Shown: one piece after another, positions 8,298 to 16,798 of the stretch
How positions within the stretch are numbered: the stretch's first letter is position 1
Layout of the letters: each line of letters begins with the position of its first letter
Notes under the pieces: generated by a model
Database searches by the model: none
Seen by the model: the letters and a program-made list of their open reading frames with translations, nothing else
Told to the model about the DNA's origin: nothing
Origin: CAWBRT01 sp963832785
GTDB lineage: Bacteria > Acidobacteriota > Terriglobia > Terriglobales > Acidobacteriaceae
Direction of reading: 5' to 3'
Assembly: GCA_963832785.1 (NCBI GenBank)
Contig: CAWHVF010000002.1
Span: 62,001-126,000, forward strand
DNA length: 64,000 nucleotides
Program-made: the position numbers and the translations under genes

Positions 8298-9002
8298 TCA
8301 GGCTCCAGATCGGACGACCGCCGCCTCCCATCGCATGTTTTGTTCGTTCCAAACGATTTGCTTCCGACCGATCCTTAGCAGGTTTCTGTTCCAGAGTGTG
8401 GCATGCACCTGATCGCCGTCCACTTCCTTGATGATGGCGATGCCCCGACCAAGAACCGCAACGCGGTCGCCTCCCCTGAGCCGCCGTTGCTGCCTGCGGC
8501 GGGCATACCACCGATGGCTGCGCTGGATTAGTAGATCGAGCCCGTCTGCGTCATAGCCGGAGTGGCTGTGCCAGAGCGGCAGCGTTCCGCCTTCGCCTTG
8601 GACGAAGATGTCGCAGGAGTAGGCGGACAGTGTCGTGAGCCGCGATTCGGCGGCTCCCATGCTAAGGGGCACCATGTCGAGCGGCAGCATGAGGTTCTTG
8701 GGATACGCATACTGCGCACGCCAGCCTAGCTCGTGCTCCACGACGGTGCCCCACAAATAGACCTCGCCGTAAATGCCGAACTGGAGCAAGCCTGTCTTTT
8801 GCAGGTGTTCGAAGCCCTTGCTTGCATAAACGCCGCACGTGCATTTGGAGGCGGGGGCATCGTGGCAGGCTTGAGCTTTGCAATCGGCAGCGAAAGCTTT
8901 GCCGGGCAGCCATGGAGTTTGATTAAGCGATTTCAGCCCAGAGGCGTCCCAATGCCACACTCGGGAGGCGACAATCGGCGAGATGTAGTCAGGAATGGTC
9001 AT
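8298..9002 (-). CDS. Hypothetical 234-aa protein, second identical copy
   Basis: Identical to the 149-853 product: N-terminal Cys/His cluster, GEVYLWGTVVEHELGWRAQ segment, Arg-rich middle. Overlaps the upstream 45-aa gene by ATGA. Function unknown; module cargo. Confidence 0.75.
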   Translation of the reverse strand: MTIPDYISPIVASRVWHWDASGLKSLNQTPWLPGKAFAADCKAQACHDAPASKCTCGVYASKGFEHLQKTGLLQFGIYGEVYLWGTVVEHELGWRAQYAYPKNLMLPLDMVPLSMGAAESRLTTLSAYSCDIFVQGEGGTLPLWHSHSGYDADGLDLLIQRSHRWYARRRQQRRLRGGDRVAVLGRGIAIIKEVDGDQVHATLWNRNLLRIGRKQIVWNEQNMRWEAAVVRSGA

Positions 9003-9136
9003 GGTGCGACTGGCTCACGCTCGGGTTCGGGTTGAGGTTCGCAGTCAGGAAGCCTGTCCGGCCTCGTTTCCGGTTCGCGTACCGGAAGCTCCAGAGGCTC
9101 AATCACAATGGTCCGAAGCGGTTTCCCAATCTGCAT
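8999..9136 (-). CDS. Hypothetical 45-aa protein, second identical copy
   Basis: Same as the 15-152 product. Start at ATG 9136 with AAGGAG 9 bases upstream; a longer reading to 9187 is possible but has no better ribosome site. Coupled to the 234-aa gene. Confidence 0.58.
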   Translation of the reverse strand: MQIGKPLRTIVIEPLELPVREPETRPDRLPDCEPQPEPEREPVAP

Positions 9137-9202
9137 AGGTTTCACTCCTTCGCCAAAGGCGCTGGTTAAGTGATCCACCAAGCACAACCAACTGTGCCGT
9201 CA

Positions 9203-9296
9203 AAACGGCGGTTGGGAACAGCAAATTTCGGTCTCTAAAGTGGTCGCCAGCGGTGCAGCCATGGGGCAGCATGGGCGCACGATACGGCGCACGTTA
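9203..9296 (+). repeat. Candidate recombinase-associated repeat, copy 2
   Basis: Diverged relative of 8201-8271, located just outside the right arm. It contains an extra ~11-bp stretch and a partial internal duplication (GGGCGCACG then GGCGCACG). Together with copy 1 it flanks the two-gene cassette. Confidence 0.5.
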
Positions 9297-9375
9297 AGCC
9301 GCCAACACCGGGCGATCCGGCTCTGAACCACAGCTAAGTGCTTGAATCAGGGTAGGGGTTACCAGTGGGCGGAAT

Positions 9376-9420
9376 CTCATAATCCGTAGGTCGTTGGTTC
9401 GAGTCCAACCGCCGCCACCA
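9376..9420 (+). tRNA. 3' half of a CAT-anticodon tRNA; likely attachment site
   Basis: The 45 bases start at the anticodon loop (CTCATAA, anticodon CAT, elongator Met or Ile2 type). They continue with the 3' anticodon strand TCCGT, a perfect T arm (GTTGG, loop TTCGAGT, CCAAC), an acceptor strand CGCCGCC and ACCA. Bases before 9376 do not make a D arm or 5' acceptor strand. A tRNA fragment that begins at the anticodon loop and keeps the 3' end is the classic att repeat left at the far end of an integrated island; the complete gene should be outside the window. Confidence 0.82.
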
Positions 9421-9730
9421 ATCAAATCAACAACTTGCGAGGAAATCCCCTTCTCAGCCTTTTCGCGTGGGTGCGCGGGGGGTGCCACTGGTTGCGCTTG
9501 GTACGACTTCCAGATTTATGGACTGGCGGCTGCTCTCGTCTTCGAGTCCCCGAGGCCGACTTCTGGCCGGCATGGCGATCCGTAACTACTGGATTACCCG
9601 TAATTCAGCATCCCGGGGCAAGTCACACCGAATTCTGCCGATTTCAGTACCCTATCCGATTTACCGGGACAAATCTCCATCAATAAGCACACTGAGGGGT
9701 ATACCATTGAGCCACTGAGTCAACCCCAGT
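9421..9730. other. Intergenic, no gene seen
   Basis: 310 bp after the tRNA fragment. Short ORFs here overlap on both strands and have no recognisable product. It is presumably the start of chromosome proper beyond the island end. Confidence 0.5.
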
Positions 9731-10633
9731 TCAATCAGAACCCATAGCCAGGGCCTTGATGGTTGATCTAAGCCATATTTGTGCGGCACTCCGCTCGGTA
9801 CGATCGTGCCAGAGCATCTTGTAGATGATCTTCTCGCTTGCGAACGGCAGTTCCACAATTCTGCAACCCGCGCAAGCCGCCATTCTGGCCAGGCGCCCCG
9901 GAATTGCCGTAATCAAGTTGGTTTTCTTTATGACTTCCAGTGCATCTTCAAATTGATTCACGACCAGCGGTATCTTGCGAGTCATCCCTTTCAGTCTAAG
10001 CCAGCCGTCCACCACGCTATAGCCGTGGCCGGAAGCTTGGATGAGGACATGGTCAGCAGTGGCGAATGCCTTCAGCGTCAGCGTCGAGCGTAGTAACGAA
10101 TGGCCTTTGCGCAGCGCGCAGACGTAATTATCGGCGAATAGCTCCTCGACGTGCAGTTCCGCGGCAGGCTGGCGAAACATGCCGATGGCGCAATCTAGAT
10201 GCCCCGCCTCAAGTGCTGCCGTCGAGTCGGCATCCGTATGTGGATGCAGCTGCAGCTTGACGTAGGGCGCGCGCTTGACAATACGAGCGGCTAGAGCGGG
10301 CACCAGACTGTATCGCAATGGAAACGTAATGGCGACATTGAAGGTCTGCCGCAGTTTCGCTGGTTCGAATTGCCGCGGTCCAACAGAATTTCTGATCTTC
10401 TCTATTGCCTCCTGGATGTCCGGCCAGATGACAAGAGCTTTCTCGCTGGGCTGCACGCCCCGGTGGCCCGGGGTAAACAAGCTGTCTTCCAACAGCAGCC
10501 GCAAACGGGACAAGGCATTGCTAACAGCTGGCTGTGACATCGCGAGCCGCTGCGCCGCCCGGCTCACGTTTCCTTCCATCATCACCGCATAAAAGACGCC
10601 AAACAGATTTAGATCGATCCGTGTGTTATTCAT
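9731..10633 (-). CDS. LysR-family transcriptional regulator
   Basis: A 300-aa LysR protein. The N-terminal winged helix-turn-helix spans about residues 5-65 (VMMEGNVSRAAQRLAMSQPAVSNALSR), followed by the LysR substrate-binding domain. It is divergent from the C-N lyase gene with a 389-bp shared upstream region, the usual geometry for a LysR activator that also represses itself. The coinducer is expected to be a substrate or intermediate of the downstream cluster. Start at ATG 10633. Confidence 0.93.
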   Translation of the reverse strand: MNNTRIDLNLFGVFYAVMMEGNVSRAAQRLAMSQPAVSNALSRLRLLLEDSLFTPGHRGVQPSEKALVIWPDIQEAIEKIRNSVGPRQFEPAKLRQTFNVAITFPLRYSLVPALAARIVKRAPYVKLQLHPHTDADSTAALEAGHLDCAIGMFRQPAAELHVEELFADNYVCALRKGHSLLRSTLTLKAFATADHVLIQASGHGYSVVDGWLRLKGMTRKIPLVVNQFEDALEVIKKTNLITAIPGRLARMAACAGCRIVELPFASEKIIYKMLWHDRTERSAAQIWLRSTIKALAMGSD

Positions 10634-10710
10634 GGCGTGAATATGTTAGCTTAGCAAAGTATCAATTGGACAAGCTTTCGCCTTGCGCGATAGTATCCGC
10701 GGTAATCGCG

Positions 10711-10732
10711 GCGCTTAGGTCGGCCTAAGCGC
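10711..10732. promoter_or_regulatory. Perfect 9-bp inverted repeat in the divergent region
   Basis: GCGCTTAGG at 10711-10719 pairs with CCTAAGCGC at 10724-10732 around TCGG. It lies about 80 bp upstream of the LysR gene and 290 bp upstream of the lyase gene, in the intergenic region 10634-11022. Without a T-tract it is more likely an operator than a terminator. Confidence 0.5.
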
Positions 10733-11022
10733 ACCCGAGAAGTCTCGTGTTTCTTCTCATCAATGGGGATTGACGAACCTTTGGGCAATGCCGCGCACGG
10801 CACGAACGTGCTTGGCGATTGCGTGGTGATGAGTGTCCTCGCCAGAGCGAGAACGATTTTCACGTGATGCCGGACAACAACGAATCTATGGCGCTAAGTT
10901 GTCCGGCGGCAGCTCTCAGCAGCTCGGAAAGCTGATTTGGCCAGAAGCGATAAATGTACTGCGGCAGCGGTGCGATTCATCGCATACCTGCACACATACA
11001 AGCAAAGGAGGAGCGCTATCCC

Positions 11023-12513
11023 ATGAGAGAGCGGGTCAAGGTTCCACAATCTGAAGTCGTGGTTGATTACATCGTGCGCCCCGGATTGGACCACGACAGT
11101 CAGGACTCATTCGAGCCGTTGATGGATTTGAACCGCGCGCATCTGGTGATGCTGGCCGCACAGCAAATAGTGCCGCCATCCAGAGCTGCGGAACTGATGC
11201 GTATTTTCGACGAGGTCTGCAATGCCGGAGCGGCAGCCATTACTTGGGATCCCGCCCTGGAAGAGGTTTACTACAACGTCGAGACGCATATCTTAAAGAA
11301 GGCGGGAACGGCTCTTGGCGGGCAAATGCACACGGGCCGAAGCCGCAATGACATCATAGCTACTCTGACCCGCATGTCCGCCCGGAAGCGGCTATTGAAA
11401 CTCGTGACCTTCTTGCACGAGTTGCGGCAGATGCTACTTGATCTGGCCGAAGCCCACGCCAACACCATCGTCACCGGATACACTCACATGCAGCCTGCCC
11501 AGCCGACAACTCTGGGCCATTACTTCCATGCGATCGCCTACGCATTGGAGCGCGACGAACTACGGCTGCAGCAGGCGTATGACGTTGTAAATCGTTGCCC
11601 GCTGGGCGCATGCGCTTTCAATACCACTGGATTCCCGATTGATCGGCAGATGCTGGCTGACCTGACCGGATTCGCCTGCGTGGCGGAGAACTCGATCGAC
11701 GCGGTGGCTGCGCGTGACTATGTGCCGCAAGTGCTTTCGGCGCTGGCGACCATGGGCACAAATCTGAGCCGACTGGCACAGGACCTTTACACCTGGGCAA
11801 CTGACGAGTTCGGCTGGATCGAAGTCGGCGACGATGTTGCTGCCACTTCCAGCATTATGCCGCAAAAGAAAAATCCGATAACGCTCGAGCACATTCGCGG
11901 CAAAGCAGCGCATCTGATCGGTGCGCTCGTAACGGCTCTAACGGCTCTGAAGGGCACTCCTTATGGCCACCTGCGCGATGTTTCCACCGAGTCTACGACC
12001 CCTTTGAGAGAAGGGTTCTTCGAGGCCGAGGCGGTACTACGGCTATCGACATCCACGCTAAAGACCCTGCGCGTCAAGCCGCAGGTTGCCGAGGCCAGAA
12101 CGGCTTATAACTTTTCAACAGTCACCGAACTGGCGGACGTGCTGGTAAGAGAAAAAGGGCTATCGTTCCGGGAAGCACATATGGTCGTCGGCACAGCCGT
12201 AGGCGAACTCTGCGATCAAGGCGGCCGCACTCCTGACCTCAGCACAGACCTGCTCGACCGCGTCGCCCATGAGCGCCTCGGGCACGCATTGGGACTGTCC
12301 GAAGCTTCTCTCCGGCATGCCTTGTCGGCCGCTGCAAATGTGAACATACGATGCGTGAAGGGTGGACCCGCACCAAACGAGGCGCTTCGGAGTGTAAAAG
12401 CAAGCAGGGAGCGATTTGCGGGCCAGCAGGATTGGTGGCGAGAGCGGGAAGGCGAACTCAAAGCGGCGCGCCACCGATTGGACATCGCCGCATCTGACCT
12501 AGCCAAAAGTTAA
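11023..12513 (+). CDS. Argininosuccinate-lyase-like C-N lyase (aspartase/fumarase superfamily)
   Basis: About 496 aa from ATG 11023, chosen for AAAGGAGG at 11004-11011 (an ATG at 10954 has none). Superfamily hallmarks: HTGRSRND near residue 103, TGYTHMQPAQP with the catalytic Thr-His near 154-155, and the mobile-loop signature SSIMPQKKNP near 276-285 containing the catalytic Ser. These enzymes split a C-N bond to release fumarate. It is longer than typical ArgH (about 460 aa) and no arginine genes are nearby. Relatives include EDDS and iminodisuccinate lyases, so an N-(dicarboxyethyl) amino acid is a likely substrate. First gene of the LysR-controlled cluster. Superfamily is sure; substrate is inferred. 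Confidence 0.85.
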   Translation: MRERVKVPQSEVVVDYIVRPGLDHDSQDSFEPLMDLNRAHLVMLAAQQIVPPSRAAELMRIFDEVCNAGAAAITWDPALEEVYYNVETHILKKAGTALGGQMHTGRSRNDIIATLTRMSARKRLLKLVTFLHELRQMLLDLAEAHANTIVTGYTHMQPAQPTTLGHYFHAIAYALERDELRLQQAYDVVNRCPLGACAFNTTGFPIDRQMLADLTGFACVAENSIDAVAARDYVPQVLSALATMGTNLSRLAQDLYTWATDEFGWIEVGDDVAATSSIMPQKKNPITLEHIRGKAAHLIGALVTALTALKGTPYGHLRDVSTESTTPLREGFFEAEAVLRLSTSTLKTLRVKPQVAEARTAYNFSTVTELADVLVREKGLSFREAHMVVGTAVGELCDQGGRTPDLSTDLLDRVAHERLGHALGLSEASLRHALSAAANVNIRCVKGGPAPNEALRSVKASRERFAGQQDWWREREGELKAARHRLDIAASDLAKS

Positions 12514-12674
12514 TAGCCTTGCTCTCCGTTCAGGTGAGCTTGGCTACGGCCGTCTACACCTAACGCGCATGCCGTAGGGGCCCGGCGATTCGTTAGGCGT
12601 CGTACACAGCCCGAGCGGCCATTATCATGTCTCGAACCAGGTCCATAGACAGAAACCACGATCGTGAGGACTTT

Positions 12675-14096
12675 ATGAGCGAAACCACAGGACAGGTTCA
12701 ATTAGGCAGTGCGGCAGCCATAGATACATCAGCACAGATATCCGGCAAACAAGTCGCCCGCATAATCGATATGACTGGCGTGACCAGTACGACAAAATTT
12801 CTCGTATTTGCGGGTTGTCTAGGATATCTCTTCGACGCATTTGACAACTACATCCTCGGCTTTGTCATGCCGCTCGTAACCCGTGATTTCAACTTCAGTC
12901 CGGTCATGAAAGGCTTCATCCTATCAAGCGCTTTGTGGGGAGGAGTCATCGGGATGTGGCTCTGGGGCATTATCGCTGAACAAAAGGGACGTCGTTTTGC
13001 TTTTCAGGGAACTCTGTTGATGTACACCCTGTTTTGTGGTCTGACAGCATTCGTGCAGTCCCCATTGCAAATGACCTTTACCAGAATCATTACTGGGATG
13101 GGGTTGGCGGGTTTCATGCCTGTTGACCTCACGATCGTCTCAGAAATGACCCCGACCAAGGTGCGGGGAAAATTAACCGGTTCGACATCGTTAATGTTCC
13201 CGATCGGCACGCTGGTAGCAGCGGTCACGGCCTTGCTGCTGGCGCAAAAACTCGGATGGCGGGGAATGTTCTTGCTTGGAATTATCCCGGCGTTCGTTGC
13301 TTATATCATACGGCGTTGCGTGCCCGAGTCCCCTCGCTGGCTGGCTTCGAAGGGACGTTCTAGGGAGGCGGAAGATGCCTTGGTTAAGATTGGAGCTAGT
13401 CGCGAAAATATCGCGGAAGCTCGAAAGACCATTCCGTTCGAGAACGCTTCCGACCCCGATGATGCCAAGGCCAAATACAGAGAGCTGTTCTCTCTAAGGT
13501 GGCTGACGCGCAACATGGTGGCATGGATGCTTTGGATTGCCCCGAACTCGGTCAACCTCGCCGTCAATCTGTGGCTGCCATCGTATCTGATGATGATCTA
13601 CCACTTCCCCTTGAAAAAGAGCTTGGCGTATACGGTCGCAAATATCGCCGTGGGCGTGATCGGACGCACTCTTGGTGTACTGCTGGTTGATAAGCTCGGA
13701 CGTAAGCCGATCGTTATCAGCACGCTCACGATTGGCGCCCTCAGCTTAATCGCTGCCGCATTCGTAACTACTCCTGAACAGTTAATTGTCTGCATCGGCA
13801 TATACACATTCTTTGTTGATGCTGGCATAGTCGTGGCTGTGACGTTCGTGCCCGAACTCTTCCCGACGAGAATACGTGCTATTGCCAGTTCTGTCGCCGC
13901 CTCTTCAAGCCGCTTTACAGGTGCGATGGCTCCTATCTTGATTGGAGTATTGGTCGGGATGCACCTGCATAGGTTCGTTTGGATAGTTTTCGCTACAGCA
14001 CTTGCCCTTTGCGTCCTGATAACTGCGATCTTTGCGCCTGAGACCAAAGGCAAAACGCTGGAGGAACTGGATAAAAGGGCTCCTGAAAGACCCTGA
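12675..14096 (+). CDS. MFS transporter, organic-acid type
   Basis: About 473 aa with 12 predicted membrane helices and typical MFS loops (GRRFAFQGT, then LGWRGMFLLGIIPAF and PESPRWLASKGR, DKLGRKPIV in the second half). It looks like the sugar-porter or aromatic/organic-acid:H+ symporter groups. Start at ATG 12675 with GAGGA upstream; 12627 is a possible earlier ATG. Between the lyase and the MmgE/PrpD gene on the same strand, it is the likely importer of the cluster's substrate. It shares the WRGMFLLGIIPAFVA segment with the MFS protein at 55643. Confidence 0.9.
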   Translation: MSETTGQVQLGSAAAIDTSAQISGKQVARIIDMTGVTSTTKFLVFAGCLGYLFDAFDNYILGFVMPLVTRDFNFSPVMKGFILSSALWGGVIGMWLWGIIAEQKGRRFAFQGTLLMYTLFCGLTAFVQSPLQMTFTRIITGMGLAGFMPVDLTIVSEMTPTKVRGKLTGSTSLMFPIGTLVAAVTALLLAQKLGWRGMFLLGIIPAFVAYIIRRCVPESPRWLASKGRSREAEDALVKIGASRENIAEARKTIPFENASDPDDAKAKYRELFSLRWLTRNMVAWMLWIAPNSVNLAVNLWLPSYLMMIYHFPLKKSLAYTVANIAVGVIGRTLGVLLVDKLGRKPIVISTLTIGALSLIAAAFVTTPEQLIVCIGIYTFFVDAGIVVAVTFVPELFPTRIRAIASSVAASSSRFTGAMAPILIGVLVGMHLHRFVWIVFATALALCVLITAIFAPETKGKTLEELDKRAPERP

Positions 14097-14120
14097 TACG
14101 TTCTGGAAAGGTGATTGAAC

Positions 14121-15512
14121 ATGACAATCTTGCAAGAAGGCGTGGAGTTCATCTGCAGGTTACGCTATGCCGATCTCCCCAAAGCGGCTGTTGCTAATGC
14201 TAAGAACGCGATCATCGACACGATCGCATGTATGCTGTCGGGAGTGAACGAACCTGCTACCCAGAAGAGTATGGCCTATGTAAAGAAGTGGCGGGCCACG
14301 GGAGCAGCCACTGTTCCCGGCACCGGCCATCGTTTTTCTCCCGATTCCGCAGCATTGGTTAACGGCACCATGGCGCATGCGCTTGATTTTGATGACGTGC
14401 TGGTCATCACGCGATCACATCCGAGCGCCGTATTAGTGCCTACTATCCTCGCTGTCGGAGAAGACCGAAACAGTTCTGGCCAGGAGGTCATTACTGCCTA
14501 TCTGGCTGGACTTGAAACTATCGCCAAAATCGGCTGGCTGAGCGCCTTTTCGCAATATGCGAAGGGCTGGCATACGACAGGCACCATAGGAGTCTTCGGT
14601 GCCGCCGCCGCCGCGGGCAAACTGTTAGGGTTGTCGGAGCAGGAAATGACGATGGCCTTGGGGATGGCGGCCTCTATGGCTGGCGGTTTACAAAAGAACT
14701 TCGGGAGTATGACAAAGCCGCTGCATTGCGGGCTTGCAGCACAGTCCGGAATTATCGCGGCATTGTTAGCAGTTGATGGCTTTACCGCCTCTGAAGACGT
14801 CTTCGGAGAGGGCGGCTACTTTCAGGTACTCGCAGAGCCGGCCATACCGCTAAAGAAGGTATCGTTCGGTGCGCCATTCGCGATCATTTCTCCGGGCTTG
14901 AATGTAAAGTGCTATCCATGCTGCGATGCTACTCACAGAGCGCTCGACGCTATATTCCTCAATATCTTATCTGAGAATCCTTCCCTTGATGTAAGGAATA
15001 TATCGACCGTTACATGTCTGGCGCCGGCCGGATCGTTTGGCCCTCTCATTCACGATTTGCCACAGACAGGCTTAGAAGCGAAGTTCAGCATGCAATATGC
15101 CGTAGCGGCGGCATTGACGGATCGCCGTCTCGATAACAATAGCTTCGCTGACGAGATGGTTCAAAGAGGAGACATCCAGTCGTTCATGCCGCGCGTGCTA
15201 AAGGTGCAAGATCCTAAGTTGCCAATGTTCGATCCTGATGGAACAGATCGTCGATTTACGCAGGTAACGGTGGCAATGGCAGACGGTCAGACCTTAACCG
15301 GCAGAATCGGCCGGCTGAGAGGCTCTGGGAGTGATCCCCTGACGGATGCGGAAATCGCGAAAAAGTTTCTCGAGTGCAGTAGCGGTGCTCTGCCCCCCGG
15401 CCAACAAAGTACAGTTCTAGATATGCTCCAGAGACTTGACGTCCAGAAAGACATCTCCGGATTGATGGAGAATACGACGGTCCCGGAGGAGCGGGCCGCA
15501 GGGGCGAACTGA
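14121..15512 (+). CDS. MmgE/PrpD family protein
   Basis: 463 aa, matching the family length of about 450. It begins with the helical N-terminal domain (FICRLRYADLPKAAVANAKN; NGTMAHALDFDDVL with the conserved His-Asp region; RSHPSAVLVPT). The lid domain follows (AFSQYAKGWHTTGTIG, KPLHCGLAAQSG). The family includes 2-methylcitrate dehydratase, cis-aconitate decarboxylase and iminodisuccinate epimerase. No methylcitrate-cycle genes are present, and the neighbouring C-N lyase makes an epimerase or dehydratase acting on an N-substituted dicarboxylate attractive. ATG 14121 follows GGAAAGGTG. A broken paralogue lies at 22468. Confidence 0.88.
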   Translation: MTILQEGVEFICRLRYADLPKAAVANAKNAIIDTIACMLSGVNEPATQKSMAYVKKWRATGAATVPGTGHRFSPDSAALVNGTMAHALDFDDVLVITRSHPSAVLVPTILAVGEDRNSSGQEVITAYLAGLETIAKIGWLSAFSQYAKGWHTTGTIGVFGAAAAAGKLLGLSEQEMTMALGMAASMAGGLQKNFGSMTKPLHCGLAAQSGIIAALLAVDGFTASEDVFGEGGYFQVLAEPAIPLKKVSFGAPFAIISPGLNVKCYPCCDATHRALDAIFLNILSENPSLDVRNISTVTCLAPAGSFGPLIHDLPQTGLEAKFSMQYAVAAALTDRRLDNNSFADEMVQRGDIQSFMPRVLKVQDPKLPMFDPDGTDRRFTQVTVAMADGQTLTGRIGRLRGSGSDPLTDAEIAKKFLECSSGALPPGQQSTVLDMLQRLDVQKDISGLMENTTVPEERAAGAN

Positions 15513-15575
15513 CTCACAAAGGACTGCTGCCATGCGTTGTGAAGTAAAGCCCAGTCTGCGCCGATGGGAACCGTC

Positions 15576-16700
15576 ATGGTAAAGCACGTTACTGTCATTG
15601 GCGGCGGGAATGGAGGGTCTGCTGCAGCAGCGGACTTATCTTTGCGGGGCTTTGAGGTTACGTGGTGTGAAGTGCCGGAGTTCGAGTCCAACATAGCAGA
15701 AGCAGTAAGGCGAAAGGGCATTGACTTAGAGGCTGCGCCCGCCAGCGGGTTGACCTCGGGTTTTGTAGAAATCGACACAATAACTACAGATGTAGAACAA
15801 GCGCTGGTCAACTCAGAACTGGTAATCGTTATCGTACCGGCGTTTGCCCAGGATAGGATCGCACGACTCTGCGCACAGCACCTGCGGGATGAGCACATCA
15901 TCGTATTGATGCCTGGCAACTTTGGTGGCGCTATTCGCTTCCAACAGGTTCTTCAAGAATGCGGATGTAACAAGAAGCTTACGCTGGCCGAAACCGAAAC
16001 CTTGATATACGGCTGTAGAAAGAAGACTCCGGACAGCATTTCAATCAATGGATATAAAGGAGAGCTCGGGCTAGCCGCTTTTCCTGCAAACGATACAGAT
16101 CGCGTCCTGGCCATATTTAGGCAGCTCTATCCGGGTGCGAGGAGACTGCCTAACGTTCTTGTAGCCGGCCTGTCCAATGCTAACTTCCTACTTCATTTGC
16201 CGGTCGTGCTTGGAAATCTATCGAATATTGAGAACGGCGTTGACGTCCCGTTTTATGGTCATGGCATGACGCCGGCAATCGGTCGAATTGTAGACGCCAT
16301 CGAGGCTGAGCGTATGACGCTCCAGACAGTTGGTATTCAATTAAGGCCATTACTGGACATTCTGAAGGGATACTACGGTCATCAGGGTGGCGTAGGGAAT
16401 ACGATTTGGGAGTTTTGCCATAATAGCTCCGTATATGCCAGAAACAAGATGCCCAAAACCCTCAACCACCGCTATCTACTCGAAGACGCGCCATACGGTT
16501 TGATTCCTATGCTGAAGCTTCTGGAGCAGCTCGGATTGCCAGCCACACATACTAAGTCTGTTGTTGATACGCTCTGCGTGGCATCAGGACTCAATCTCTA
16601 CGCCACTGCTAGGGATTTAGAGAAATTAAGACTCGATCACCTGTCGGCCCAACAATTGCTGGAGTTTGTGGCGGTAGGCGGCAGGTCGACTAATGCTTAA
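15576..16700 (+). CDS. Octopine/nopaline dehydrogenase-family protein, copy 1
   Basis: About 374 aa. Rossmann fold at the N-terminus (VTVIGGGNGGSAAAADLSLR) for NAD(P), then the all-helical octopine dehydrogenase domain, with conserved His in LLHLPVVLGNLSNIENG near residue 210 and the signature RYLLEDAPYGLIPML near 315. Family members reductively condense a keto acid with an amino acid, or oxidise the resulting opine. Start 15576 chosen by alignment with the tandem paralogue; 15564 is also in frame. The context of degradative genes suggests the oxidative direction, which the sequence cannot prove. Confidence 0.88.
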   Translation: MVKHVTVIGGGNGGSAAAADLSLRGFEVTWCEVPEFESNIAEAVRRKGIDLEAAPASGLTSGFVEIDTITTDVEQALVNSELVIVIVPAFAQDRIARLCAQHLRDEHIIVLMPGNFGGAIRFQQVLQECGCNKKLTLAETETLIYGCRKKTPDSISINGYKGELGLAAFPANDTDRVLAIFRQLYPGARRLPNVLVAGLSNANFLLHLPVVLGNLSNIENGVDVPFYGHGMTPAIGRIVDAIEAERMTLQTVGIQLRPLLDILKGYYGHQGGVGNTIWEFCHNSSVYARNKMPKTLNHRYLLEDAPYGLIPMLKLLEQLGLPATHTKSVVDTLCVASGLNLYATARDLEKLRLDHLSAQQLLEFVAVGGRSTNA

Positions 16701-16798
16701 TGATAGATTGCTATTGTACTGCGCAGTGCTTGTTGACCTGTATGTGCTGCGGTGAGTCGAGCACGAAGAAGTAGGTTATATAGAAGGAGATACTAGCA

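Larger units (their letters stand above)
7430..9150. repeat. Right arm of the 1.72 kb inverted repeat
   Basis: Reverse complement of 1-1721. The inner edge is CTCCACAAACAAG at 7430; the outer edge cannot be fixed because the left copy runs off the window. The intervening segment (1722-7429) is about 5.7 kb of unique cargo. Confidence 0.95.

Noticed and set aside
7941..8378. 145-aa frame (and mirror at 773-1210) opposite the recombinase
   Set aside because: Overlaps the catalytic domain of the recombinase on the other strand and has no features of a protein family.
9294..9488. A 64-aa reading frame containing GGGGWTRTNDLRIMR
   Set aside because: This peptide is the translation of the antisense of the tRNA fragment, a well-known false gene call.
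11023..12513. Calling the lyase a housekeeping argH
   Set aside because: No arginine biosynthesis gene is nearby, it is longer than usual ArgH, and it leads a LysR-controlled catabolic cluster.
15661..15720. A tRNA T-arm-like GAGTTCGAGTCCAAC
   Set aside because: It lies inside the opine dehydrogenase gene and no other tRNA arms surround it.
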